DNA of 64,000 nt from Paralithodes platypus (taxonomy: Eukaryota > Arthropoda > Malacostraca > Decapoda > Lithodidae): assembly GCA_032716605.1 (NCBI GenBank), contig CM064572.1, forward strand, positions 41,190,982-41,254,981, in the 5' to 3' direction. Below, in pieces: positions 1-12,005 of this stretch. The notes below the pieces were generated by a model. The model saw nothing but the letters and a program-made list of their open reading frames with translations. It was not told the origin of the DNA and ran no database searches. The translations under genes were made by a program, and so were the position numbers. Every line of letters starts with the position of its first letter. Position 1 is the stretch's first letter.

Positions 1-269
1 ATATCTTAGCTTTAATGACTCCTTAAAAAGACCTCCGTCTACGTATTGTGAAAAACCTGTTATCCTCCGGCAAATTGTGGGGTTGAGTGAGTGAAGGGGG
101 GGACAGTGAATGAAGGAGGATACATGTTTTTCATAATACGTGCTGCTAGCCCCAAACGCGCGAGCAACTGTGGCTTTCAACCATCCGACACATCCCCTTT
201 TATTTATGTGCATCACACATGTTACATACAAATAAAGTTTATGTTTTGTTTTACCCTACTGTGGAAAGA
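1..269. other. 3' flank of the REL-type LINE, no gene
   Basis: This stretch lies downstream of the stop codon (270-272, minus strand) of the LINE and is probably its 3' untranslated region followed by unknown DNA. I see no poly(A) or short-repeat tail that would mark the 3' end of the element. A short plus-strand open frame crossing this area runs antisense through the LINE and the MITE and has no protein-like character. Confidence 0.4.
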
Positions 270-3200
270 CTATGGATACACCACTCCTGCCCGGGCCTCA
301 CACAGTGGCATGACCCAGTCCAGTCGAACTGAGCTCATGACGCTGGTGGCATTGCCCCGGAGGTTAGCCATCCCTAGTCTTTGCTTGAGCCAGAGGGTTT
401 CCCGGGGTTCTCCTGAAACGTCTCTGATTTTACGGCCTATTTCATTCACCATCTTAACACCTTACAAGCGGCCTAGGCGGTTTATTTATATGTACCGCCC
501 AGCGGGGTGTTTTTACCCAAAATAGGGCTGTTTACGTGATCATTTTCATGCCTAAATAAGACCCAGAGCGTAAAACAAGTATCTATCCCTGAAAGGGCAT
601 AAACAGAGCTTTCCAATGACACCATAACGATCCTTTTATGATGGCTAGTTTTCTTGCAACAACCGTGCAACGCGAGTGCAAAAAGCATGTAATTCGGCAC
701 TTTCCCCATACAATTCCGTATATAGCGAGTGAGAGAGGGAGGGAGGAGGTGGGATTCGTGTCAGTAGGTTCTCCGCGGTGGTCTGGAGCACTCATACGCT
801 CGCTACTCTCCTGCCACCACTTGTCTCTCTCTCTCAGCAACATTACGTGCTGAAATTGCCAAACGACCTATGTCGAGCGCCGCCAGATAGTCCAGATTTA
901 TTATACTCTTCTTATGTTGCGCCCCGACAGTTATGGGTTAAGGGTGGTAGGGCCGAAGACTCCTGAAGTTTCGAATGCCAGGGGCTCGAACTGATGATTT
1001 CTGGCGATGGCTTGATATTTTTCTCGCTTTATATTTTCTGCTATCCGGGCGGCTTCACCTGCTTCGTCGGCGTTTCTGGCGATGTTGGTTGTGGAGAAAG
1101 TGTCAACACATGTGGCATCCCACACGAGGCACCGGCCATTCTTGTAAGGGAAAGTGGTCATCCCATCTGGCCGTTTGCCGTCTTCTCTGTGAAGTCCATG
1201 TGGTTTGAGGATTGATGCACGGTTAGCACTCTGCAGGGCCCGTTTTATGACATCATTTAGTGCAGAGTGTCTTGGCAGGCGGCCTGCGTTGTAATTACAT
1301 GACAAGGCATGGTGACCTTGAGCATCCATCTCCCCACCACACTTGCAAGTGTGTGGGTGACAAACTGCCGCACCCACTCTGAGCGCGATGGCAACCCGGA
1401 GCGCTTCAGCATCCAAGTGAGTTCCAAGAGGTGGGATGGGGATGGCGTGTAACCACAAGCCACTCTCCGAACGGGCGGCTGCCTGGAGGCGTGCTTTTGC
1501 AACCTGGTCTGTATTGGTTAGGAGATTTTCTTGAGTTTTCTTCGCCGAGATGGTATCCCACGCTTTCTGCTTGCTCCTGGAGGTACCCTGAGGCTCCTCC
1601 TCTAATCCTGTACTTTCCTTCCAGGTGTTAATCGCTGCTGTTACGTCCCCATTAAGTGTCATTCCGGGTTGAGAAGAAAGGATGGACACTACAAGGTCGT
1701 TGGTCGCGATGAGGGAAGAGATAAATGCTGGGGAGGCAATATCCGAGGCTCTCCGTATGCCCAAGCCCCCGAGGCGGACAGGAAGGGTGGCTTGTGTCCA
1801 GGTCCGTTCTTTAAATTCCACGTTGGTGATGCTGGTCACTGCTTCTCGGATTATGCTGTCTAATTCTTGGAGGCCACCATTGTTCGTGTAAGTCATCGAT
1901 GTGCGCAGGAGGTATTGGAGTTTTGGGATGGAGAAACAGTTCTTGAGAAGGGCCAGAGCTGAGTGGGCATCGATGTGTATCAGGCGACTCACGAGATGTT
2001 GAAGCTCCTCCTTTTTAACTTGAAGTGCTGGTGGGATTGCTGCCAGAGTTAGTGGGGAACCTAATAGGGTTTGCTGGTGCTCCTGAAGGATCTTTACATC
2101 TGGCAATATGCCTCGAAATGGGCCTGAGTCTCTTCTCCTTGTTCACGTGTGTGGTTGAGGAGGACAAGTTCACATTTGGTGTCATTTATCACTAGCCCAG
2201 CCTGGCCGAGGTCAGTTACGATGTTATTTAGGTCGGTTAGAACGTTATCTACTGACCCACCCAAGGTTGCATCGTCCAGGTACCATACATTCAGTTCTGA
2301 CCTTACTTTGTTAGCTGCTGCATCCACCCCTATTGAGAAAAGAGCAGGACCACCTGGATCTCCCTGCTGTAACCCGGTCGCTGATGGGATTACCGTCTCG
2401 CCAAAAATCAGGATTGAAGGTTTGGAATAAGCCTGCCAAAGTAGGGGGTACAGAGTGGGGATGTGTTCTTGAGCTGCATGGAGGAAGACATCCCTGCGAA
2501 TGCTGTTGAATGCGTTCCGCATGTCAATCTTTAGAAGCATTCGTTTTTCTTGGGCTTGGCTGAGGTAGGTGCGGGTTGCGTGTACAGCAGCTTCACACCC
2601 CCCTGGAGTTCCGAAACCTAGTTGAACTGGTCTTAAGTGTTGACCTAGGCCATTCGAGAGTGGTTTCAAACCCACCTTTGTGGCAAGGCGGCGGAAGGTG
2701 TTCCCTACTGCTATTGGGCGCACACCGCCATCTTTTTTTGCCAGTGCACAGAGTGATGCCCCAAAAAATAGGGGTGTGGCACAGTCGGGTACTTCCCCTC
2801 TTAAAACCATGTTGATGAATTTGGTGAGGGTTTCCAAGAGTGCCTCCCCAGCAGCTCCTGATCCCTGACCCAAGAGGCCTTTGAGGTGGGCGGGTCGGAT
2901 ACCATCTGGGCCCGCGGCTGAGCCTGCTGGGAATGAAGTCACTGCGGCAACCACCTGCTCCTTCGTGACAACTAAAGGTTGGCGCATCTGGTCATTTGGG
3001 GCAGGGGGGAGGTTTAGGTCCCTAGGTGTAGGTGGGTGCTTTTCTTGTAGGGCTTCAACAACTTCGGTGCCTTGACCAGCAAAACCTTCTGAAGAGGACA
3101 ACAGTCTGACGGCCCCTTTGATGTCACTATCCGCCAGCTTCGCCGCGACCCTCTTACGTAGCTGTTCAGCCTCTTCCTCTTCCTTGTCCTGTTGCTTCTG

Positions 3201-3794
3201 GGCCCTGTTTGGTTGCTGTTCAGGGGGTTCCACCAGTTTGTTTCCATCCATATACTGTGCTACTTGACGTTTCACTCTGGTGGCTAGTGAAACCTGAAGA
3301 TGGTCTTGTATGTTGGTTCTGGGTGGTTTTCGGAGGGCCCCATAGGAGAAACCCAGTAGCCGTGCCCATGCGAGGGGTGTCTTGAGCTGTAGGGCCTGCT
3401 TTATGATGGTTGTAAGGGCCTCCGCCACTTGGATTCTGGCTCCTTTAGGTACCCGGGCAAGGACCTGGATCCGCGCTTTCCATTTGGTCACAAGTTGGGT
3501 CAAGTTGGCAACCGGTGTTGCCGGTGTTGCCCCGGTTGGCTCTGCAGTGGGCCCTGGGCATGCGAGACATTTCCAGTTTGGTTGTTCTCCTGATGTTTTC
3601 TTTGTCAGCTTAGCACAAGATAAATGAATAGATCTAAGACAGCCGGAACATTTTCGCGAATTCTTCCTTGCATTGGTTTTTCCGCACTTAAAACACTTAG
3701 TATCTGCTAGGTCATAGTCTTCCAAGATTATCCGTTCCTCTGCCTCTACCAAGCCGACCTCCTGATCTTCCCGTGGTGCTTCCATCTCTGCCAT
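270..3794 (-). pseudogene. LINE polyprotein: PHD-like finger, reverse transcriptase, restriction-like endonuclease
   Basis: The first reading frame (2094-3794, 566 residues, ATG start) begins with a Cys4-His-Cys3 PHD-like finger (C34, C37, C49, C52, H57, C60, C76, C79). A reverse transcriptase follows, with RPIAVG, the motif-A aspartate in KIDMRNAF, LQQGDPGGPA and the catalytic YLDD near residue 505. The frame then shifts in the 13-bp overlap at 2094-2106. The 931-2106 frame carries a C-x-C...H...C knuckle followed by RPDG and WDATCVD, the hallmark of the restriction-like (REL) endonuclease of R2/NeSL/R4-type LINEs. A 480-bp TTAA element interrupts the endonuclease tail. The same frame resumes at 452 and ends with a stop at 270-272. 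Apart from the frameshift and the insertion it is nearly intact, so it looks young. The exact clade cannot be fixed by eye. Confidence 0.85.
454..941. mobile_element. piggyBac-type MITE (480 bp, TTAA-flanked) inside the LINE endonuclease
   Basis: TTAA copies at 454-457 and 938-941 bound a 480-bp element with no coding capacity. The right end reads as GGG before TTAA, the piggyBac-superfamily end type, and the left end is a diverged form of it. The body (coordinates 500-890) is almost the same as the element at 57415-57894 and clearly related, in reverse, to 32617-33094. The surrounding LINE frame is in register once 484 bp are discounted, so this is a clean TTAA insertion without deletion. 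Confidence 0.85.
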
Positions 3795-4483
3795 GTCTCC
3801 CTTGTTTCAGAAACCCCGGGAAATCTCTCCTGGCACATATCTAGATTATTGCTGTTGTTATTAATGTATAATTGGCTGGATGCATAAAAATTCACATATC
3901 ATAGTCAACCTTTCTGATGAGATATGTAAAAAAAAAATCACATATCATAGTCAACCTTTCTGATGGGCAATTGGCCTGCTTCTCCTAAAGCTAAGTGGTT
4001 AAATGTATAAATCCTCGGCATTGGGAACCGGTACAACTAAAAGATCTAACTGAATGAAGGGAAGCACGCCAATTATATCCTATGATTACTTACACTGGCG
4101 ACGCCACCCTGATGTTGAGTATTAATAAATGCTTAGGATATTAATAATGCTGTCAACATCAAGATAGGGAGAGAGCCAGAGAGTGAGCGAGAGCCAGGAT
4201 CTGAGGGGGTAACCGAATCTAGGACAGCAATTATGGAAAAATGCTTAAATTGTACAAAATGTTAAGAGAGAGAGAGAGGGAGAGAGAGCAGGGGCGGGGG
4301 CGAGGGAGAAAGAAAGCGAGCTGGAGAGGGGGCTGGCCTGGTTGGGTATTGAAAGATGTTAGCGAAAAACAAATAACTAAAATGATAAAGAGCGATCTGA
4401 AGTTATAGAAAACCAAAAAATAATAACAATGAGATGGTTAAGTGCGGTGATTGAAAGTGGATGGAAAGATGTTAAGGATAAAA

Positions 4484-4576
<93 letters not shown>

Positions 4577-4615
4577 GACTCCTTATATATTACATTTTTT
4601 TAAAGTTATGTGGTG
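3795..4615. other. No gene; LINE 5' flank and purine-rich microsatellites
   Basis: The probable 5' leader of the LINE runs up from 3795 to an unknown boundary. A 27-bp phrase is repeated at about 3890-3915 and 3937-3963. The rest is GA-rich low-complexity DNA. No protein-like frame was seen. Confidence 0.6.
4486..4571. repeat. (GA)n microsatellite
   Basis: An uninterrupted GA dinucleotide run of about 86 bp. A shorter interrupted GA tract lies at 4265-4290. Confidence 0.97.
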
Positions 4616-5076
4616 TTAACACTTACAGTGTGGGCATATTTTTGTCTATTTCCACTATATTAGGGCTCATTCAAGCACTCCGGATTGATTAAGCAAGCGT
4701 CTGAATGAAATGAAATGTATTCAGCCAAAAACTAGAAGAAAATACCTTCAAAATTACACCAAAACGAGCTTAATAGTTCGCGGGCTTCACCCGCAGCGCT
4801 ACCATAGACATTCGCTAAAATGAGCAATTATCGCTAATGTCGCGCTACATTTGCCTTTGGCAGCGCTGTATATCTCGCGAGAGTATGGCTCATAATCCTC
4901 AGTGCACCGGCCGGCGGGCTGGAAACAGGACGGGTGGCCTGTTGCGCTCCCGCTGTCTCGCACTCTATTCTACAGGCTTTAAAAGCCTGTAATTTGCTGT
5001 AAATTGCCGTGGCGTTCCGGAACGTCTCCCGCGTTTTTTAGACCATGCTGCCACTGTTCTGTTTAAGGTATTAATT
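4616..5076. mobile_element. Degenerate copy of the TTAA MITE family
   Basis: A possible left end TTAACACTTACAG lies at 4616. The interior (GGGCTCATTC, then AGCCAAAAACTAG, CCTTCAAAAT, ACGAGCT) follows the same order as the clean element at 34921-35342. The right boundary is not clear, so the end coordinate is approximate. Confidence 0.5.
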
Positions 5077-6402
5077 TAGGTGTGGCCGGGTATGAAATGT
5101 TTGAGACATTGCCAAGTAAGGTGAGTGCGGTTAGGCTGGCTACGTACACACACACACACAATCTCCCAGATTCAACATACCACAATTGAAGCCCAGAGAG
5201 AGAGAGAGAGAGAGAGCAAGAGCAAGGTGCGAGAGCTGGCAGCGCTTTAAAAGTCTGGGATGTCACCCAAACAACAACAACAACATGACCCAGTTAAAGG
5301 TTTTGTTTTGGTTTAAATGTGGCAACACCTCACGAGACTACTTGACCTACCCCAGGGCCCTTCAAAACGGTTAGAGGTCAGAAAATGGGGGTCTGCAGAG
5401 CACCCCCTCAACTCATCTTGTATTCCACGTTGGAATTATAACTAAGACCATGACAACACTCGTATATCGAATCTGGAGGAAACAAAAATGAAAATAAAGG
5501 GTGTGAGCCTTTTCCCACACGAAGGTAAATTACAAGAGAGCAACCATGGGTCAAGAACGCTTATCTTGTTTTGCTAATACTGTACTGTTAATAGAGAACA
5601 CACTCGCCAAATCCGTAGATTACATTTATCTCATAAATTATTTTGCTATGAAGAAGGCAATAAAGGTGTAATTTTAGTGGTCTTATCAATCTAAGTAGAG
5701 TAATTTGTTTTGGGAAAAAAAATAAAAATAAAATATAGCGCACACACACACATTCATGCCACAGGCATGATTATTACTAAATACGGTATATATTTTGTGT
5801 AACAATATGGTACTGACTAATATATCAGTTTCCTAGATAGTTTTTAGATGTCAATATGGTTCTGACTAATATATCAGTTTCCTAGATAGTTTTTAGATGT
5901 CAATATTATCTAGAAATTAGGCTTAGTTCTGTTATCCAGTGTCATACTTTTCTATTAGTTATAAAATTTTCGTTGGAATCTTTATATATTGTATTATCAT
6001 ATAGTCCATTATATATAAGTTGGCGACAATTTGAATGCCTCACACCTTAATTTCTCAGCTATAGCAAAAAATTTACAGCGAAATATGTTGGTAATTATGA
6101 AAACTTGTCAATAATATGAAGTAGAGGCATCATATTTCCATATTGATTTATTAATTATTGAAAAATGACCAGCTAAAGGAGTAAAATTCTCGCCAACTTA
6201 AAAACAAAAAGTATGGAATGACTTAAGTAACAATAATGTTTATGTTTGAGTCATATTTATGTCGTCCTATCATAAGTTTTTGTTTACAAGTTTTGCTATG
6301 AAAATCAATTATATACATAGTCTATTTTCTATTTAAATAAATTAATAGCAACCAATTTTCGGTACTTCTTGAATTTTGATTCATGCCTGTATTTGATATT
6401 TT
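5077..6402. repeat. AT-rich spacer with a 49-bp tandem duplication
   Basis: No gene is seen. A 49-bp unit at 5803-5851 is repeated at 5852-5900 with about one mismatch, followed by a short partial third copy. Short (CA)n and (GA)n runs lie at about 5148-5160 and 5195-5217. Confidence 0.7.
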
Positions 6403-6404
6403 TT

Positions 6405-6665
6405 GTAGGATTAATAATTAATGCAGGATTCGAAACTGCATAATAAATCGTAGGCTTGTGCATAATTCTTTAACTGTCTTGATAGAGTAATGCATAAATG
6501 CGCGGAGTTTCGGTGTGAGTATCCTAGGTTCGAGTCCTTGGAGTGCCACATGTATTTGTTAACTTCATTAATTGAGTTTAGAAGTAAAGTTGGTTGGTGA
6601 AAAAATATGAAGTAATTCTGGTTCAGGAGCAATTAATAGCGAGGCCTTCACTAGGGTTAAGTGCA
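6405..6665 (+). repeat. tRNA-derived SINE-like repeat, copy 1
   Basis: The repeat contains a pol III B-box-like GGTTCGAGTCC at about 6529 after a tRNA-like body, then an AT-rich tail. The same sequence occurs at about 7218-7400 and, in reverse, at 35729-36110. The poor A-box and repetition argue against a functional tRNA gene. Confidence 0.6.
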
Positions 6666-6668
6666 TCA

Positions 6669-7154
6669 TTAACCCTTGTCTATCGGGGCCCGACTTAAGT
6701 CCGTATCGAAAAATTTGAACTATGTGGCGGGGCCCGACTTAAGTCCGAGTGCAATTTTGGCGCAATACTGGCTCTGAGAGAGAGACGAGTGACGGGAGGA
6801 GCATGGGTTACCTCATGACCGCTCGCCACGGCCGCCGTGGACCAACTGAGATGTACTCCACTTACATCCACCTTCACTCCCTCGCTACATACGTAATTAT
6901 ATAAAGAAATTACTGTATTTTAGCGATTTTGACCTTCGGTTCCACAATCGTTGCAAGACAACCAGTGATCGTAGAAGGATGGTTCGGGTGTCATTGGAAA
7001 GCTCAATTTACGCTCTTTCACGGATACATACTTGTATTACGCTCTGGGTCTTGTTTATGCATGAAAAAGAGCACGGAAACAACCCCATTTATGGTAAAAA
7101 AAAACGCTGAGCTGCAAGTGAAATATACTCCACCATCCGCTCGTAAGGTGTTAA
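6669..7154. mobile_element. piggyBac-type MITE copy (478 bp, TTAA-flanked)
   Basis: TTAA copies at 6669-6672 and 7151-7154 bound 478 bp. The left end is CCCTTGTCTATCGGGGCC and the right end reads CGCTCGTAAGGTG before TTAA. The interior, which includes the phrase TGTCATTGGAAAGCTC, matches the reverse-oriented copy at 32617-33094. Confidence 0.8.
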
Positions 7155-7590
7155 TTACTCCTTTCATTCGTTTATACATTAGGCTACCATAGCACAGTTG
7201 GAATGTATGTACTGTACATGTTCAGATTAATATGCAGGATTCGAAACTGCATAATAAATCGTAGGCTTGTGCATAATTATTTAGCTGTCTTGATTGCGTA
7301 ATGCATAAATGCGCAGAATTTCGGTGTGAGTATCCTAGGTTCGAGTCCTTGGAGTGCTACACGTATTTGTTGATTTAATTAATTGAGTTTAGAAGTTAAG
7401 TTGGGTGGTGATTTAAACTGTGCCATGCAAGGCATGAGGCTTGAGGGGGATCCCCCCGTAGGCGAACACATAGGTTCCCAGGATACCAGGACCCCAAAGG
7501 GTGGTGCTTGTGCCATGGTGAAAGGGAAGCGCTAGTAATGTGCATTATAATACATGTGCAGTTTGGATTATACACTGTTATCATTAATAA
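7155..7590 (+). repeat. Spacer between two MITEs, with SINE-like copy 2
   Basis: A second copy of the tRNA-like repeat occupies about 7218-7400, with the B-box phrase GGTTCGAGTCC at about 7341. The remainder, to 7590, has no recognisable content. Confidence 0.55.
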
Positions 7591-8048
7591 TTAACGCCTT
7601 ACGAGCGGGCCCGTAAGGAATTTCTACTACCCTAAATGGCCTTGTTTCCCTTCTCTTTTTCATGCATAAACAAGAGCCAGAGCGTAATACAATTATGTAT
7701 TCCTGAAAGGGCGTTAACTCAGCTTTCCAATGACACCAGAACCATCCTCCTACGACCACGCGTTCTCTTGCAACGATCGTGCAAGACGAAGGAAAAATCC
7801 CTAAAATACAGAAATTTCTTGACATAGTGTAGTGAGGGAGGGAGGGTGGATGTGTGTGGAAAAAACATCAGTAGGCCCGCTGGACCCGTGGCGAACGGTC
7901 AGAGCCCGACCTACGCTCCGCCCACCGCTCGTCTCTCTGTCAGAGGCAATATTGCTCCAAAATTGCACACAGACTTAAGTCGGGCCCTGCCACATAGTCC
8001 AGGTTTTTAGATATGGTCTTAAGTCGGGCCCCGATAGACAAGGGTTAA
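7591..8048. mobile_element. piggyBac-type MITE copy in opposite orientation (450 bp)
   Basis: TTAA copies at 7591-7594 and 8045-8048 bound 450 bp. This copy is inverted relative to the one at 6673-7150. Its outer right end (CCGATAGACAAGGG) is the complement of that copy's outer left end, so the two look like one 1.37-kb element with long inverted arms. Confidence 0.8.
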
Positions 8049-8318
8049 ATACATTAAAGTTAGCAATCATTTGATTCACATTTCACTTAAACCATAGTCT
8101 CGGTGACATCCTTTTCATTATATTCTGGTAACTATTAGGCGATTTTATTCAGCTTAGTAAGGACATTTACCAAGAGGTTACAAACTATCACAATTCATCC
8201 TTTTAGCTACAATTTTTTGTTTTGTTTTTCTATATTCCAACTATTCCCTCTCGGGCATAGGCTGAGAGCCTGCATATTCACCGCTCAACATGGTGAAGCC
8301 CGTGAGGTCTTGTTCCAG

Positions 8319-8471
8319 CCTAGGAAGTGAGACAAATGAAGCACGAGCTACAACCAGCCCCCGCCAACCTGCCATCGCAGATGCACGTCTCTTGGTTGCC
8401 CACTCTGGCTCGAAGCAGTCCCACTTCTGAGGCTGCTTCGCCTTCATGCTTCACTGTCTCACTTCCTAGAC
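8319..8471. repeat. Fold-back repeat
   Basis: CTAGGAAGTGAGACAAATGA at about 8320 is answered by its near inverted complement (TTCACTGTCTCACTTCCTAG) at about 8450-8470. The two arms of about 22 bp are separated by about 110 bp. It may be a fragment of a terminal-inverted-repeat element. No target duplication was identified. Confidence 0.45.
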
Positions 8472-8832
8472 TCGGACCCTCACTCTCAGAACGCCACCTA
8501 TTGAGCAATTAACTCACTAGTCATTGCCCCCCTGTAGCATATTTTGAATATGGGTATATTCATACGCTGCTATATTCAATCAGGGAACAATGAGGGTATT
8601 TTTTTTGGCGTTTCGGTGGGCTTTGTGGTAATGCACTGATACTTGGTATCCTTTCTAAGCTTTATAAGATCGTAATGATCTTTATAAGATCCAAATGTAG
8701 CGGAAATAAAAAAGAAAGACGTCACCGGTAATGAAAGGGTTAATATATTATCTCCCCTCTAGGTCGTATGTTCGGATATTGGAGAGTCATTTAGCCAGAG
8801 AGTATGGGGCAGTCGATTACTTCATTGTATGG

Positions 8833-10642
8833 TTAAATATTTTTACCGAATGTATTAAAATCCTCACTGAATGGATCAAAATCATTACTAAAGAAATCAA
8901 AATCATTACCGAATGAGGTAAAATCTATATTAAATGGGTCAAAATGAAAATCTTCATTAATTGGATCTAAATCTTCTTGAAATGGATCAAAATCTGTATT
9001 GTGTATATTTACATCTTTATTGCATGAGTTGAAATTATCATCGAATGGGTTGAAATCTTTATTAAAATGGTTGAAATTGGCATTAAATGGGCTGAAATCG
9101 TTATTGCATGGGTTGAAATTGTCATTAAACGGGTCGAAAGCTATATTTCTAGGGTTGAAATCGTCATTAAACTTGTCGAAATCGTCATTAAATGGGATAA
9201 AGTCTTTATCCCATGAGACAATCCCTTCCTTGTCCAAGTTACTCTCACCGTCTACACTGCATGGGTTACTCTCACCACCTCCACTGCATGGGTTACTCTC
9301 ACCACCAACACTGCATGGGTTACTCTCACCACCTACACTGCATGGGTTACTCTCACCACCTACACTGCATGGGTTACTCTCACCGCCTACACTGCATGGG
9401 TTACTCTCACCACCTACACTGCATGGGTTACTCTCACCACCTCCACTGCATAGGTTACTCTCACCATCTACACTGCATGGGTTACTCTCACCACCTCCAC
9501 TGCATGGGTTACTCTCACCACCTACACTGCATGGGTTACTCTCACCGCCTACACTGCATGGGTTACTCTCACCACCTACACTGCACGGGTTACTCTCACC
9601 GCCTACACTGCATGGGTTACTCTCACCGCCTACACTGCATGGGTTACTCTCACCATCTACACTGCATGGGTTACTTTCACCACCTACACTGCATGGGTTA
9701 CTCTCACCACCTACACTGAATGGGTCACTCTCACCACCTACACTGCATGGGTTACTCTCACCGCCTACACTGCATGGGTTACTCTCACCACCTACACTGC
9801 ATGGGTTACTCTCACCACCTACACTGCATGGGTTACTCTCACCGCCTACACTGCATGGGTTACTCTCACCGCCTACACTGCATGGGTTACTCTCACCACC
9901 TACACTGCACGGGTTACTTTCACCGCCTACACTGCATGGGTTACTCTCACCCTACACTGCATGGGTTACTCTCACCACCTACACTGCACGGGTTACTTTC
10001 ACCGCCTACACTGCATGGGTTACTCTCACCACCTCCACTGCATGGGTTACTCTCACTTCCTCCACAGCACGGGTTACTCTCACTGCCTACACTGCATGGG
10101 TTACTCTCACCACCTACACTGCAGGGGTTACTCTCACCGCCTACACTGCATGGGTTACTCTCACCACCTACACTGCATGGGCTGCTCTCACCGTCTGCGC
10201 TGCATGGGTTACTCTCACGGTCTACACTACATGAGCCGTTTTCACTCTCATCAATTAACGGGTCACAATCTTCATTGTACGCGTTGACGATACACTTTTT
10301 AAGGGTCCGTCGCCCCAATTTCAGTTTAAATTGCACGAGATGAGAATCGTGCGGGAGGGTCACTTGCAAGCTTGGCTTAAACTTACATTTTAAATATTTT
10401 TCTTGCGGACCGTGGGGCTGTGTGTGAAGTTCCCAGTCTTTATCGTTTAAGCTATTTTTAACCTGCGTTTTGAATTTTCGATTTGAAATCAAATTATACC
10501 ACTTTCTTTTAGGGGTTTGAATCTTTATTTTTAGGTTATTTGGATAGGTCACCACAGATGTTAACTGTGGCAAGCTGTATCTTAGTTCAGATACATGCAT
10601 TACAGTTTTAGCTGAAAAGCAAAAGCAGTGTTTTACCTCCAT
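8833..10642 (-). CDS. Repeat protein with nonapeptide and heptapeptide arrays, unknown function
   Basis: I do not recognise this gene. An ATG at 10640-10642 opens a frame of about 115 non-repetitive, basic residues. Next comes a long array of a nine-residue unit of the form GGESNPCSV, encoded by a 27-bp minisatellite (about 9240-10225). The C-terminal 130 residues (8833-9237) are heptads of the type DFNPFND, encoded by a 21-bp repeat. The GESNPC frame runs straight into the C-terminal block. It lacks any start codon inside the array, so simple ORF callers miss the middle. One repeat unit at about 9950 has lost bases and shifts the frame. TATATATAA sits just upstream, and a second ATG at 10600 would be better spaced from it. 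There are no introns, and no signal peptide or membrane segment is obvious. Cysteine in every nonapeptide suggests an extracellular or structural protein. It could also be viral, since similar coding minisatellites occur in the 43-64 kb block. Confidence 0.55.
8850..9225 (-). repeat. 21-bp coding repeat (heptapeptide)
   Basis: About 17 imperfect 21-bp units encode, on the minus strand, heptads of the type (D/N)-(D/N)-F-(D/N)-P-F-N. Divergence between units is much higher than in the neighbouring 27-bp array, so this array is older. Confidence 0.8.
9236..10228 (-). repeat. 27-bp minisatellite encoding a Cys-containing nonapeptide
   Basis: About 36 near-identical 27-bp units (core TGCATGGGTTACTCTCACC) run head to tail. 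The unit has no stop codon in any plus-strand frame, which creates long antisense shadow frames. The minus-strand frame G-E-S-N-P-C-S-V-(G/D) is the one continuous with non-repetitive coding sequence on both sides. Confidence 0.93.
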
Positions 10643-12005
10643 TTATTATATATAAAGCTATTTGGTTTCAAGAAATATCTTATAAGTGATGAGCTTTCGT
10701 TATTACTCACGATCTATATTCGAAATTGAAGTAGAATGCACTTAACCTTCTATTAATTTACCGAGGAAGTTGAAGATTGACGCAAGCACACCGAGAAGTG
10801 ATAAACAACTGACTCCAGAAAGACCAAGAACTTGCATCTTGGTAAAATATCGACATGTATGAACATTTCTAATTGAATTGAAAATTTGATCTTGTTAATT
10901 GTGATTTGGCCTAGGCCTATAATTAAACTTTTTTACATATATTTCATGATATATATATATACAGGCCTATATATTGATATAATACATATGAATAATCTGG
11001 AAATGTGCCTATTTGATTCATGTATATATTATATTAAAGTGAAAGAATAACTTGGGCCTAATCAATAGTTTTTGTTTTGATATATTTTGTTCAATCCTTA
11101 TTTGCGGACAACTGTTGTCATTTCGATAAATACAATGCTAGGCATATACACGTGCATTATATGTATAACTATTATTCATATCTAAAGCTTATCACTTGTA
11201 AACTTATAACATTGCTGTAGATATTTTAACGCGAATAAAATAGTATAGTTTGCGTTTTAAATGAATCCATTTTCTATGACACGCTTTTCTTTAGCCTATA
11301 GAAAATTAATAATATTTGGGTAACTAATATATTTTTTTGGACGCTCGATACTAACAACACTCGTGACATGGATATGTATAACTGCACTCCCATATGAAGA
11401 TACACAATCACAAATACATACCCATACCATGGAGAGATTGTAGGCACCAATCGAGCAGGGCAATGCCCAGGGGACGCCACACAGACATATGATAAGAAGA
11501 TGCTGGGCAGCTGGAACTCCTGCTTCATCTGCCTGTCTTCCCCCACTGTTTCTATGTGTGCCTCATCTAATCAGAGTAATCTAGCTAACTCTCACAAACA
11601 CCTCCTCTTATTCATTTCACTACGCTTAATAAGCACACCACTCTTCATTTCAACACACCTACATTACCACTAACGTATCTTGATTTGGGCTCTACAGTAT
11701 ATCACTCTTTCAAATATGGGGCAGTCTGCTTTGCCTTCTGTTTCCTTCATACACATAGGGGGGGGGGGGAATACACACTCACACACTCGCAGAGATTGGC
11801 CATCCAGCTGCATCGTTCCCCAAAGTATGTAAGGGCTTGTATTTGGGGTGAAGAAATTATAAGAGATGGGCAAAACAAACTGAAATGATTACTGATTACG
11901 GATTACTGATATATACTATAGGATGTAAGGTATCTTAAAATAACCCCCTAGAAATACTTTCTCTAGAGTATCTATTTCTCTTATCCTCCCCTTTTCCCCA
12001 GCTAA
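10643..12005. other. AT-rich intergenic DNA, no gene seen
   Basis: No protein-like frame occurs here. A poly(G) run lies at about 11758-11770. A phrase at about 11812-11850 (CATCGTTCCCCA...GGGCTTGTAT) recurs at about 12941-12975, so a diverged repeat pair is present. Confidence 0.6.

Noticed and set aside
91..525. Plus-strand 144-codon frame
   Set aside because: It runs antisense across the LINE endonuclease tail and the MITE border.
8740..8743. A TTAA element ending in AATGAAAGGG at 8739
   Set aside because: The right end looks right and resembles the start at about 36747, but no matching left end or TTAA was found nearby.
9236..10228. CRISPR array
   Set aside because: Units are contiguous, near-identical and translated, with no variable spacers, and the setting is eukaryotic.
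8999..10343. Several long plus-strand frames of monotonous Leu-His-Gly-Leu-Leu or His-Leu-His-Cys repeats
   Set aside because: They are antisense readings of a 27-bp minisatellite without stops. The minus-strand frame alone continues into unique coding sequence on both sides.
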